A stretch of 64,000 bases of DNA from Archangium lansingense (GTDB lineage: Bacteria > Myxococcota > Myxococcia > Myxococcales > Myxococcaceae), in the NCBI RefSeq assembly GCF_026626635.1, contig NZ_JAPNKA010000001.1, forward strand, positions 2,046,001 to 2,110,000. Direction: 5' to 3'. The stretch's first letter is position 1. Every line of letters begins with the position of its first letter. Of the stretch, positions 26,398-34,331 are shown piece after piece. The position numbers were made by a program, and so were the translations under genes. Under the pieces are notes generated by a model. It worked only from the letters and a program-made list of their open reading frames with translations, was not told the DNA's origin and made no database searches.

Positions 26398-29013
26398 ATG
26401 TCCCCCGCGTCCCACTCCCGCTCGCGCACGTCCAGGTACACCCTCGGTGCCGAGGGAGCAATGGCGGTGCTGCTGGTGCTGCTGCCCCTGTCGCTCGGGA
26501 GCGCGCCCACGTGGGTGCACGGGCCCCTGGTGGTGCTCGCGGGCCTCGCCTTCGTGCTGGCGTGTGTGGGGGCCTGGCGGCAGCACCGGTCGCTGCACCT
26601 GCCCCTGCTCGCGCTGCCCCTCGGAGCGGGGGCGCTGCTGTGCCTGCTGCAGCTCGTTCCGCTGCCGCCAGGGCTCCTCGCCGTCCTCAGTCCCGAGGCC
26701 GCCGAGCTGCGCGACTTCGTCCTCGTCCCCCTGGGACTGGACGGCTCGCGGCCCCTGTCGATGGATACCCCGGCCACCTGGCGTGAGCTGGCCAGGCACC
26801 TGGCGTACCTGCTCATCTTCGTCGCCGCCGTGCAGGTGTGCCGCTCCGGACGCTCGCGCCGCCGGCTGTTGACCACGCTCGCCTTCACGGGGGCGGCGGT
26901 GTCCGTGCTGGGCCTGCTGCACGCACTGCTCGGCGTCGACAAGCTCTTGGGCGTCATCTCCTTCGTCCACGCGCGTCCGCCGCTCGTCACGCCCTTCGGC
27001 AACCCCAACCACCTCGCGGCCTTCCTCGGCCTGTCGGCCACGGTGTCCTTGGGGCTCGCGCTCTCCAGCGAGGGGCGGAGGCGTGCGGCGCCCTACGTGC
27101 TGGCCACCGTGCTGGGCGGAACGGGCGTGCTGCTGTCCCTCTCGCGCGGGGGCATCGCCTTCTTTGTCTTCGGCATGCTCGCCTTCGCGCTCCTGTTGCT
27201 CATGCGCCGTGCAGGGACGGAGCGAGTCCTCTCGTGGCGCCGGGGTGGCGCCGTGCTGCTGTGTCTGCTCGCGGTGCTCGCGGTGGGGGGGCAGGTCGCC
27301 TCCGAGCGGCTCGTGGCCGAGCTGGAGACGGCCGACAGCGTGGCGGAGCTGCGACACAGCAAGCTGGAGCAGTGGCCCGTCCTGGCCTCGGTCGCGCGGG
27401 CCTACCCGCTCGGCCTGGGCCGCGGCGCCTTCGAGTCCGTCTTCCCTCGCTACCAGACACGGCCCGTCATCAACACCTCGACGCACCCGGAGAACGCGGT
27501 GTTGCAGCTCGCCACGGAGTTTGGCGTGCCCGGGCTGCTGCTGCTCGTCGTGGGGTTATGGGGCTTTGGCCGGCTGCTGCGCCGGGAGGGGTTGGGCGCG
27601 GCGGAGCTGGCGGTGCTCGCGGGGGTGGCGGCGCTCGGGCTGCATGACCTCTTCGACTTCAGCCTGGAGCTGCCCGCGAGCGCGGTGGCGGCCTGGGTGG
27701 TGCTGGCCAGCGTGGCCCGTCCCGAGGACCGGAAGCGTGCCGAGGCCTCGCGTGGCCATGCGCCCCTGCGCGGGCTCGCGGCGGGAGTGGCCCTCACCGT
27801 GGTAGCCCTGCTGGCGCTCGTCCCTGGCCGGAGCACGCTGGAGACGGCGGAGGCGGAGCTCGGAGCACTCGTCGCCGCGCGAGCCCCGCTCGAAGAGGTA
27901 CGCGCTCGCGGGCTGGCCCTCATCGACCGGCATCCGGCCGACCATGCCCTGCAAGACCTGGTGGGCCTGGCCTACGCGAACGCGGGACGTGAGGGCGCGG
28001 CCGAGGCCCTTGCCTTCGCCAACCGTGCCCTCTACCTGAACCCGGTGGATGCGCGGGCCCACCGCGTGGCCGCGCGCGCTCTACTCAACCTGGGACGTCG
28101 CACGCAGGCCTTCCTCGAGTACCGGCTGGCCTTCGAGGCCGGGGACCGGGGGCTGCTGTGGCGCGAGGCGCTCGGGCGGGCGCGGACCCTCGCTGAGCTA
28201 CAGGCCCTCACGCCGGACGCGGCTCGGGAGGTGGTGCAGTTCGCCTCCGAGCTCCAGCGCGCCGGGCGCCACGAGGAGGCCTTGCCCTGGCTCGCCTGGG
28301 CGTGTGAGCGCTTCGACGCAGCGCCGGAATCGGTTCAGCTCTGGGAGCATGAGGCCCGGGTGCGGCTCGCTCGGCGCGAGCTGGCGGAGGCCGAGGCGGC
28401 CAGTGCGGAGGTGTCCCGCCGGGCCCCGGACGCGCTCTCTTCGTACCTGCTGCGCGCGGACGTCCTCCACGCGTTGGGCCGGAAGGATGAAGCGCTCGAG
28501 TCGCTCGAGGCGTTGGGCCCGCGCTTTCCTGGCAATGTGGAGCTGGCCTTCACGCTCGCGCGGCTGCAGGTGGACCTGGGGCTGACCCGGCGCGCGAGGG
28601 AGTCGCTCCAGCAGGTGAGCCCCTTCGTGTCCAACCTGTCGCAGCGGGCCCAGATCTTCATGCTCGAGGCCGCCAGCTACGAGAGGGAGGGGCTGCGGAC
28701 GCGGGCGCTGGAGTCCTGGAAGTCCGTGGTGCGCATGCAGCCGGGTCCGGGTGCCTGGTTCAAGGTGGCGCGCCTGCACGAGTCGCTGCACCAGTTCGAC
28801 GCCGCCGCGCGGGCCGTGCGTGAGGGCGTGCAGCTGCTGCCAGAGGCACAGCGCGCGGAAGGGGAGGCGTGGGTGGCGCGCCTGGAGACGGCGGAGCGCC
28901 AGCGTGTGGAGGCTCGGCGCCGGGAGCGGGGTGGCTCGGGCGCGGATTCAATCCTCCTGCGAGCGATGGGCGCGGACGAGGACCTGGGGACGGTGGAGGG
29001 CGAGGAGCCCTGA
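26398..29013 (+). CDS. O-antigen ligase/Wzy-like polymerase with TPR domain
   Basis: 871 aa. Residues 20-470 form about 11-12 membrane helices, with the Wzy_C/O-antigen ligase segment in the large periplasmic loop: RHSKLEQWPVLASVARAYPL, GLGRGAFESVFP and a conserved His in STHPENAVLQLATEFGVPG. Residues 480-840 are a soluble array of TPR-like repeats (ANRALYLNPVDARAHRVAAR, YLLRADVLHALGRKDEALES and others). Enzymes of this family polymerise undecaprenyl-linked repeat units or ligate polymers; the TPR tail may recruit a chain-length regulator or the export machinery. It closes the polysaccharide locus that holds the Wzx gene at 6133. Confidence 0.8.
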   Translation: MSPASHSRSRTSRYTLGAEGAMAVLLVLLPLSLGSAPTWVHGPLVVLAGLAFVLACVGAWRQHRSLHLPLLALPLGAGALLCLLQLVPLPPGLLAVLSPEAAELRDFVLVPLGLDGSRPLSMDTPATWRELARHLAYLLIFVAAVQVCRSGRSRRRLLTTLAFTGAAVSVLGLLHALLGVDKLLGVISFVHARPPLVTPFGNPNHLAAFLGLSATVSLGLALSSEGRRRAAPYVLATVLGGTGVLLSLSRGGIAFFVFGMLAFALLLLMRRAGTERVLSWRRGGAVLLCLLAVLAVGGQVASERLVAELETADSVAELRHSKLEQWPVLASVARAYPLGLGRGAFESVFPRYQTRPVINTSTHPENAVLQLATEFGVPGLLLLVVGLWGFGRLLRREGLGAAELAVLAGVAALGLHDLFDFSLELPASAVAAWVVLASVARPEDRKRAEASRGHAPLRGLAAGVALTVVALLALVPGRSTLETAEAELGALVAARAPLEEVRARGLALIDRHPADHALQDLVGLAYANAGREGAAEALAFANRALYLNPVDARAHRVAARALLNLGRRTQAFLEYRLAFEAGDRGLLWREALGRARTLAELQALTPDAAREVVQFASELQRAGRHEEALPWLAWACERFDAAPESVQLWEHEARVRLARRELAEAEAASAEVSRRAPDALSSYLLRADVLHALGRKDEALESLEALGPRFPGNVELAFTLARLQVDLGLTRRARESLQQVSPFVSNLSQRAQIFMLEAASYEREGLRTRALESWKSVVRMQPGPGAWFKVARLHESLHQFDAAARAVREGVQLLPEAQRAEGEAWVARLETAERQRVEARRRERGGSGADSILLRAMGADEDLGTVEGEEP

Positions 29014-29023
29014 GTCAGACAGG

Positions 29024-29527
29024 TCACGCGTGCAGGTCGTGCTGCACCGTGTTCCGCTCCGGGTGCTCCAGCGAGATGGAGGCCGTCCTGGGTGTCTCGA
29101 GGCCGATGAAGTCCTTGACGCTCACCTCCAGTGCCTCCTCATGGGAGCCGGCGCGTAGCAGCAGGTCCTCGGCCCCTTCGAGCTTCTCGTCCATGAGCAA
29201 CGGCAGCCCGTAGAGATGGCCAAAGGGCGGCTCCGCGCCCAGCTCGCACTCGGGGAAGCGGTCCGCGAACACGTCCTCGGTGGCCAGCCGGGCCTCCTGG
29301 GTGCCGAGCACCTCGCGCACCTTCTGCAGGTCCAGGATGTCCGCCGCGGGAATGAGGCAGATCCACAACTGCCCGTCGGCCTCGATGATGACGGACTTGG
29401 CCACGCGGTAGCCCGTCACATGGAGCGCCTGGGCCAACTCCTGCGCCGTGACCGCGCGCGGATGCCAGTGGCGAAGAAACGGCACGTGCTGCTGCTGGAG
29501 ATAGTTCTGGATGGGCTCGGGAATCAT
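29024..29527 (-). CDS. YbaK/prolyl-tRNA editing domain protein
   Basis: 167 aa, standard for stand-alone YbaK/EbsC-type editing proteins, which hydrolyse misacylated tRNAs. The N-terminal YLQQQHVPFLRHWHPRAVTA, the central RVAKSVIIEADGQLWICLIP (with the family Lys of the VAKS motif) and GAEPPFGHLYGLPLLMDEKL fit the fold. Unlike bacterial ProX, the extra N-terminal segment resembles the larger YbaK group. Convergent to the polymerase gene, 10 bp apart. The promoter region at 29528-29824 is shared with the kinase gene. Confidence 0.8.
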   Translation of the reverse strand: MIPEPIQNYLQQQHVPFLRHWHPRAVTAQELAQALHVTGYRVAKSVIIEADGQLWICLIPAADILDLQKVREVLGTQEARLATEDVFADRFPECELGAEPPFGHLYGLPLLMDEKLEGAEDLLLRAGSHEEALEVSVKDFIGLETPRTASISLEHPERNTVQHDLHA

Positions 29528-29637
29528 GGTGGCACCTTCTGTCTCGAAGGTGGACTGTCTTTGCCCTTCAGGCCATGGCTGGCCGGGCGCGTGCCTCCCA
29601 GGCGGGCGGACTCACGCCCCGCGACTCGCATGCCCGC

Positions 29638-29710
29638 ACTCGTTGATGTCAATGATTAAGAATTTTTTATCACACATGTTTATTTATCTTACTCGTTGAC
29701 GTCAATGAGT
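29638..29710. promoter_or_regulatory. twin 20-bp near-palindromes around an AT-rich core
   Basis: ACTCGTTGATGTCAATGATT (29638-29657) and ACTCGTTGACGTCAATGAGT (29691-29710) are two copies of one element. The second is nearly a perfect inverted repeat centred on TTGACGTCAA. Start-to-start distance is 53 bp, five helical turns, so bound dimers would face the same side. The 33 bp between them (29658-29690) is about 80% A+T, in contrast with the flanks, and probably holds a promoter. The site lies between the divergent YbaK-like gene and the kinase gene. Confidence 0.5.
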
Positions 29711-29824
29711 AACCCGCGCGGGTGCCAGTTTCTGCTGGCCGCGGCTGCGGGGTGAATGCCCTGCGAGCGCGCCCATCAGTTGTCAGCGGTCATGTTAGGC
29801 TGGATGACTCTGGAGGTAGCGCGC

Positions 29825-31804
29825 ATGAGCGAGGCCGTCGAGGGGCAGGTTGCGGCGCAGCGGCGGTGGGCGGCGAAATGGCCGCGTTGGGCGGAGCGGG
29901 AGGAGGCGGGGCCGCCCGCGCTCGGGACGGTGGTGGACGGCTACCGGCTGGAGCGGCGGTTGGGGGAGGGCGGACAGGGCACGGTATACCGAGCGCGCCG
30001 GGGAAGGCGGCTGTACGCCATCAAGTTCCTGTCGCTGGACTCGCCGGATTGGGCCTGGCGGGAGCTGGAGGTGCGGCTGCGGCTGCGGCGCGTGGGCGGC
30101 CTCGCGGTGGAGAGCCACGGGTTGTGGCCTCACGCGGCGCCGCGTTTCCTCTACCTCGTCACTCCCTACGTGCACGGGCGCCCGCTGTATGCGTGGACTC
30201 GGGAGAAGAATCCCACCGCGCGTGAGGGGGGCTGGTTGGCGCGGTGGTTGGCGCGGCAGCTCGTGCAGGTGCATGCGGCCGGCGTGGTGCACCGGGACCT
30301 CAAGGGCTCCAACGTGCTGGTGGGCAAGAAGGATGGGCGGCCGGTGCTGGTGGACTTCGGGGTGGGTACATACGTGGGCGCGCCCGAAATCACCAATCCC
30401 CTGGGGCTGCCGGGCACTCGGCACTACCGCAGCCCCGAGGCGCTGCGCTTCCGGCGCGAGAGGGCAGGTGAGCACTCCCCGGCAAGGGCCTCGGATGACC
30501 TGTGGGCCCTGGGCGTTCTCCTCTACTGGCTGCTCACGGGTGGTTATCCCTTCGACACCGAGGAGGTGGACGAAGGGGCGCTGGCGGACCTCATCCTGAA
30601 GCACGAGCCCGAGCCCCCGCACGTGCTCAACCCGCGAGTGCCCCGGGCGCTGAGCGAGCTGTGCCTGCGCATGCTGGAGAAGTCGCCCGAGGCGCGCTTC
30701 GCGGATGCAGAGGCGTTGGGTGCGGCGCTGGAGGCGGTGCTGGCGGAGGCGGACGCTGCCTGGGACGTGCCGCTGTGCGAGCAATGGGGCCCGGATGATG
30801 CCACCACGCCCCAGGAGAAGTGGCTGGACTGGGGAGGACTGAGGGACAAGGCGCGGCGGCTGCTGTCGTATGCGAGGCGGCACCCCCGGCGTGGCCGGCC
30901 CGTGTCCCAGGCGGAGGCGTCCACGCTTCCGCGCGCTCCTGAAGACACTCCGCCCGCGGCGAGCACGCGGTCCAGCTCCTGGCGCGCGCTGGCCTGGGGC
31001 GGTGCCGCGTTGGCTTTGGGCCTGGCGGGTTTGCTCCTCCTGCTGCGTTTTCCGTCTGGCCCCACTCCCGAGGTGATGCCCGCCCCCAGCATGCGACAGG
31101 TAACGAAGTCCGGCCAGGAAGTGGCGTCAGCCGTGAAGCCGCCGGAAGGTGACGCAGGCGCAGCGCCCGAGACGGCGCCAACCCCTGCGCCCGTCGCGGT
31201 TGCGACGCCTCGGAAGGACGGCACGCGCGTGAGGACTCCCAAGCAGACTTCTACCCCCCGGCCGCAAACGCAGCGGGCCACACAGGGCTCGCTGCTCGAC
31301 GCCGCTGGAAGGACATGCGTCCTGGTCTGGGCCGCGGGTCAGTTCGCCTGTGCCAGCCCCGAGCCCCAGGTGCGCCCCGTCGCCACGACCACCGCGCGCC
31401 AGCCTCCGCCCATAGATTGTCCCCCCGGCTCCGTGGAGACGATGAAGGAGTTGAGGATGCCCGTCACGTCGCGCAACGACGCCGTCTTCCTCATCGACGG
31501 AGAGCTCGTCATCAGTCAACGCATCACCGTGCGCCCGGGTCAGGCGGTCACGCTCACCATGGGGGATGAGTGGGGGAGGTTGCCGCCCCGCACCGTGTTC
31601 TCCGGGCAGCTCCTTTTCGGGGAGGGGCGCGTCTACGGACGCTTCACCCAGGCGAGCACCCCCGATGGGCTGACGTACTCCGTCTGCCTCAACCTCTATG
31701 ACAAAACGGTGGACGGCGAACGCGGTGTGGTGATGAAGCCCGGCAGCGGTCAGGACTCCGCGATCATCTTCTCCTCGGTGTTTCTCTATGCAGTGAAGCG
31801 CTAG
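29825..31804 (+). CDS. membrane-anchored serine/threonine protein kinase
   Basis: 659 aa. The ATG at 29825 (MSEAVEGQ) has GGAGGT 9 bp upstream and is preferred to ATGs at 29756-29804. The kinase domain (about 40-305) has the glycine loop GEGGQG (47-52), catalytic Lys67 (AIK), HRD at 156-158 with K160 and N163, DFG at 177-179 and GTRHYRSPE. A single membrane helix lies at about 388-408, then a Pro/Thr linker and a C-terminal extracytoplasmic domain of about 200 aa (PVTSRNDAVFLIDGELVISQ and beyond) with no enzyme motif. This is a Hanks-type receptor kinase. It is followed by a DUF2381 protein 75 bp later, a pairing that recurs in Cystobacterineae. Confidence 0.88.
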   Translation: MSEAVEGQVAAQRRWAAKWPRWAEREEAGPPALGTVVDGYRLERRLGEGGQGTVYRARRGRRLYAIKFLSLDSPDWAWRELEVRLRLRRVGGLAVESHGLWPHAAPRFLYLVTPYVHGRPLYAWTREKNPTAREGGWLARWLARQLVQVHAAGVVHRDLKGSNVLVGKKDGRPVLVDFGVGTYVGAPEITNPLGLPGTRHYRSPEALRFRRERAGEHSPARASDDLWALGVLLYWLLTGGYPFDTEEVDEGALADLILKHEPEPPHVLNPRVPRALSELCLRMLEKSPEARFADAEALGAALEAVLAEADAAWDVPLCEQWGPDDATTPQEKWLDWGGLRDKARRLLSYARRHPRRGRPVSQAEASTLPRAPEDTPPAASTRSSSWRALAWGGAALALGLAGLLLLLRFPSGPTPEVMPAPSMRQVTKSGQEVASAVKPPEGDAGAAPETAPTPAPVAVATPRKDGTRVRTPKQTSTPRPQTQRATQGSLLDAAGRTCVLVWAAGQFACASPEPQVRPVATTTARQPPPIDCPPGSVETMKELRMPVTSRNDAVFLIDGELVISQRITVRPGQAVTLTMGDEWGRLPPRTVFSGQLLFGEGRVYGRFTQASTPDGLTYSVCLNLYDKTVDGERGVVMKPGSGQDSAIIFSSVFLYAVKR

Positions 31805-31879
31805 GCGGAGTGGGAGCGAAAGAAGCGAGACCAACGTGGGAGGTTCTGCTAGTATCTCCACTTCAGAGGTCTTGTTCCC

Positions 31880-32815
31880 ATGCCCGCTTGCTTCCCCAAC
31901 GCCGCTCTGCTGCTCTTGCTCTTTGGCGCGCCCGCAGTCGCCCAGCCGTTCACGACCTCTGGGGACCTGTCGGGCACACCCCGCTTCACCGTGACGGCGG
32001 ACACGGCGGATGAGGCACGGGAAGTGCCCATCAGCCCGAATCGCGCTGTCATCTTTCTCTTCAACACGCCCGTCCAAGCTGGGGGCGCAATCGTGGAGGA
32101 GCGTGAGCGCTTCCGGCAGGTGTCGCTGTCGGAGGACGGGCTCATGCTCACGCTGCTGCCCTCGGGCGAGCTGAAGCCGAGCAGGCGGTTGACGTTGACG
32201 GTGCGATTCGCGGATGGAGCACCGCCCACGAGTCTGGACTTCACGTTGGTGGTGTCTCCGCGGGCCGAGGTGCAAGTGGAGGTCTACCGCCAGCTGCGCC
32301 CGTGCGACTCGTACCGGCAACAGTCCGAGGAGGCGGAGGCGAGAGTTTTGCAATGTCAGACGCAACTGGCACGGGAGCGCGCGGAGCGTGATGCACCTGG
32401 GGGGCTCATCGGTCTGCTCGTCTTGAATCACATGGACGAGGATGGCATCCGCTCCAGGCACATCACCGAGGACATCTCGCTCCGCCCCGGAGAAGCCTTC
32501 ACCGTGGACCGTGCGGTGAGCTACCGCGCCATGGGTGGAGAGAAGGACGCCAAGGTGACGCGATTGGCGGTGGAATTGAAGCTCTGGAACCGGGGCACCG
32601 AGCCCTGGACTCCCACGCACGCGCAGCTCGTGGGCCAAGGGGGGCGGTGGGATTTGGAGGTGTGGCCGCCTCGGCCCATTGCTCCGGGCGAGTCGCTTCG
32701 TGTGCTGGTGGAGGTGGAGGTGCCTGGAGAGCCGGCCTCCGGCCCCTACCTGCTCAAACTTTGGGACGAGAGCACCGCCCGGACGCTCACGCTTTCGGGA
32801 GTGATGTTCCCGTGA
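31880..32815 (+). CDS. DUF2381 family exported protein
   Basis: 311 aa with a signal peptide (LLLLFGAPAVAQP). It matches the layout of the myxobacterial paralogous family DUF2381: an N-terminal beta domain (RAVIFLFNTPVQAGGAIVEE, LTLTVRFADGAPPTSLDFTLVV), a short helical Cys-containing linker (RPCDSYRQQSEEAEARVLQC), then a C-terminal beta sandwich ending TLTLSGVMFP. It is thought to be periplasmic, and family members lie next to kinase genes. It may be the extracytoplasmic ligand or partner of the kinase just upstream. Function is not established. Confidence 0.8.
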   Translation: MPACFPNAALLLLLFGAPAVAQPFTTSGDLSGTPRFTVTADTADEAREVPISPNRAVIFLFNTPVQAGGAIVEERERFRQVSLSEDGLMLTLLPSGELKPSRRLTLTVRFADGAPPTSLDFTLVVSPRAEVQVEVYRQLRPCDSYRQQSEEAEARVLQCQTQLARERAERDAPGGLIGLLVLNHMDEDGIRSRHITEDISLRPGEAFTVDRAVSYRAMGGEKDAKVTRLAVELKLWNRGTEPWTPTHAQLVGQGGRWDLEVWPPRPIAPGESLRVLVEVEVPGEPASGPYLLKLWDESTARTLTLSGVMFP

Positions 32816-32881
32816 TTCACGACAACAGGAGTCTTCAAATGCAGAGCAGCTTCAATTCACCTCGTTACTCGGAGATTACTC

Positions 32882-33139
32882 ATGTCTGACATTCGCTATG
32901 CCTGGGGCGGGTTTCTCGTGCTCGCGATCACTCTTCGGACCGCACGGGAGCAGGCGGGCCTCACCCAGCAGCAGGTCGACGAGGCCACTGGCATGCACCC
33001 GGGAGTATGCAGCGAGATCGAGAACGTGCAGAGGAGGCCATCCAACGAGATGCTCCGACGCCTCTGTACGCTTCTGCGTATGGATTACCCGGCGGTGTTG
33101 GCCATCTTGGACCGCGGAGGCAACACCCTCCCGTGCTGA
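32882..33139 (+). CDS. XRE family helix-turn-helix regulator
   Basis: 85 aa. The HTH_3 domain spans LRTAREQAGLTQQQVDEATG and MHPGVCSEIENVQRRPSNEM, with the recognition helix entered at Gln-Gln-Val; a hydrophobic C-terminal helix follows. The TTACTC direct repeat (32866-32871 and 32877-32882, the second touching the ATG) could be an autoregulatory site. It follows the kinase/DUF2381 genes by 66 bp in the same direction, so it may be their regulator. The first dozen residues (DIRYAWGGFLVLAI) are unusually hydrophobic for this family; a start at the later Met of MHPGVCSE is too short to be real. Confidence 0.75.
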   Translation: MSDIRYAWGGFLVLAITLRTAREQAGLTQQQVDEATGMHPGVCSEIENVQRRPSNEMLRRLCTLLRMDYPAVLAILDRGGNTLPC

Positions 33140-33428
33140 CGCGCGGCGCTTCCGAGGTGGCCCTGTTTTAGCTCCGTCACGCTCAGGGCCCTCTCGTTTT
33201 CTCACCAGGCGAGTCTCTATCGGCGAGCCGTTTTGTGTTCATGGTGGCGCAGCGCAAGCCTTTGTCACAATCGTGTCGCTGCGTGGTGTAATGATGGGTT
33301 GGGATTGTAATGCTTGATTAGTCAGACAGGCATGCGATACGAGAATTCATGTCGCAGGGCGGAGTAGCGCCTGTGGCATGACATCAACCACAACCGAGAG
33401 ACCGGCTCATGGCCGGACTGGAGACACC
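33140..33428. other. gene-free leader of the protease gene
   Basis: 289 bp without a plausible gene. It is relatively A/T rich for this window. A weak sigma-70-like pair TTGTCA (33262-33267) and TGTAAT (33287-33292) with a 19-bp spacer points at the protease gene, but spacing is long and the call is tentative. A ribosome site GGAGA precedes the ATG at 33429. Confidence 0.35.
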
Positions 33429-34244
33429 ATGAAGCAGCAGATTTTGCTGGCGGCACTCGTGTCGGCGAGCCTTTTCACGGGGTGCGGCGAGCCCATGGAC
33501 GAAGCTTCCGCCGAGCAGCAGCCGGCGGTCGAGGCGACGGGCCAGAAGGAGCAGGAGATCGTCGGCGGCGCGTACGCCTATCAGAACCAGTTCCCCTACC
33601 AGGTGCGCATCCTGGTGGACGGGAACACCTACTGTGGCGGCTCGCTCATCAAGCCGAACTGGGTACTCACCGCGGGCCACTGCGTGGATGGCATTGACCC
33701 GTCGCGAATGACGGTTGTCGCGGGTGACCACACCATCACCGGCTACGAGTCCACCGAGCAGTCGCAGACGGTGTATGGCCATGCGAAGTACCCCTATTTC
33801 CAGTACATTTCTGGCGCGCCCGTGCACGACGTGGCGGTCATCCTGCTCAACGGCTCGTTCTGGCTGAATGGCGCGGTGCAGACCATTGCCCTGCCCTCCT
33901 ACCCGGCGCCGCAGACGTCCATGACGGCGAGCGGCTGGGGTTGGCCGTGGGGCGGTGCCTACGGCGCCTCCGACCAGTTGAAGTACGCCGGCCTGCCCGT
34001 CAACCCCGTCACCTCGTGCAACGGCTGGCTGGCGCGCAACCTGTACGCCGGCCTGGAGCTGTGCGTGGGCTACTCGAACGGTGTCTCGGGTGGCTGCCAC
34101 GGTGACAGCGGTGGTCCGCTGGCCTACGGCGGGCAGCTGTTTGGCGTGGTGAGCTGGGGCCGCGGCGTCTCGTGCGACTCGTACACCGTCTTCGCGGACG
34201 TGTACTCGTACGTGTCGTGGATTCAGTCCTACACCGGCCCGTGA
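33429..34244 (+). CDS. secreted trypsin-fold serine protease (S1)
   Basis: 271 aa. The ATG at 33429 has GGAGA 4 bp upstream. A lipoprotein-like signal (LVSASLFTGC) precedes a propeptide of about 25 residues and the activation site QE-IVGG (residue 44). The catalytic triad is H84 (TAGHC), D134 (HDVAVILL) and S227 (GDSGGP). The residue six before the serine, which sets S1 pocket specificity, is Gly221 rather than the Asp of trypsin, so cleavage after Arg/Lys is unlikely and a chymotrypsin- or elastase-like pocket is more probable. Disulfide Cys are present (C69-C85, C197, C223). A predatory or nutritional exoprotease is likely. Confidence 0.9.
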   Translation: MKQQILLAALVSASLFTGCGEPMDEASAEQQPAVEATGQKEQEIVGGAYAYQNQFPYQVRILVDGNTYCGGSLIKPNWVLTAGHCVDGIDPSRMTVVAGDHTITGYESTEQSQTVYGHAKYPYFQYISGAPVHDVAVILLNGSFWLNGAVQTIALPSYPAPQTSMTASGWGWPWGGAYGASDQLKYAGLPVNPVTSCNGWLARNLYAGLELCVGYSNGVSGGCHGDSGGPLAYGGQLFGVVSWGRGVSCDSYTVFADVYSYVSWIQSYTGP

Positions 34245-34331
34245 TGTTCCGGCGCCGCGCGCGGCGGCCTTCGTCTCCGCGCGCGGTGCCTTCTTCCTCG
34301 AGTCCCGCCCTCAGAGGGCAGGCTCACCGTC

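Noticed and set aside
33262..33292. Strong sigma-70 promoter for the protease
   Set aside because: The spacer is 19 bp and the boxes are poor; kept only as a weak note under the leader region.
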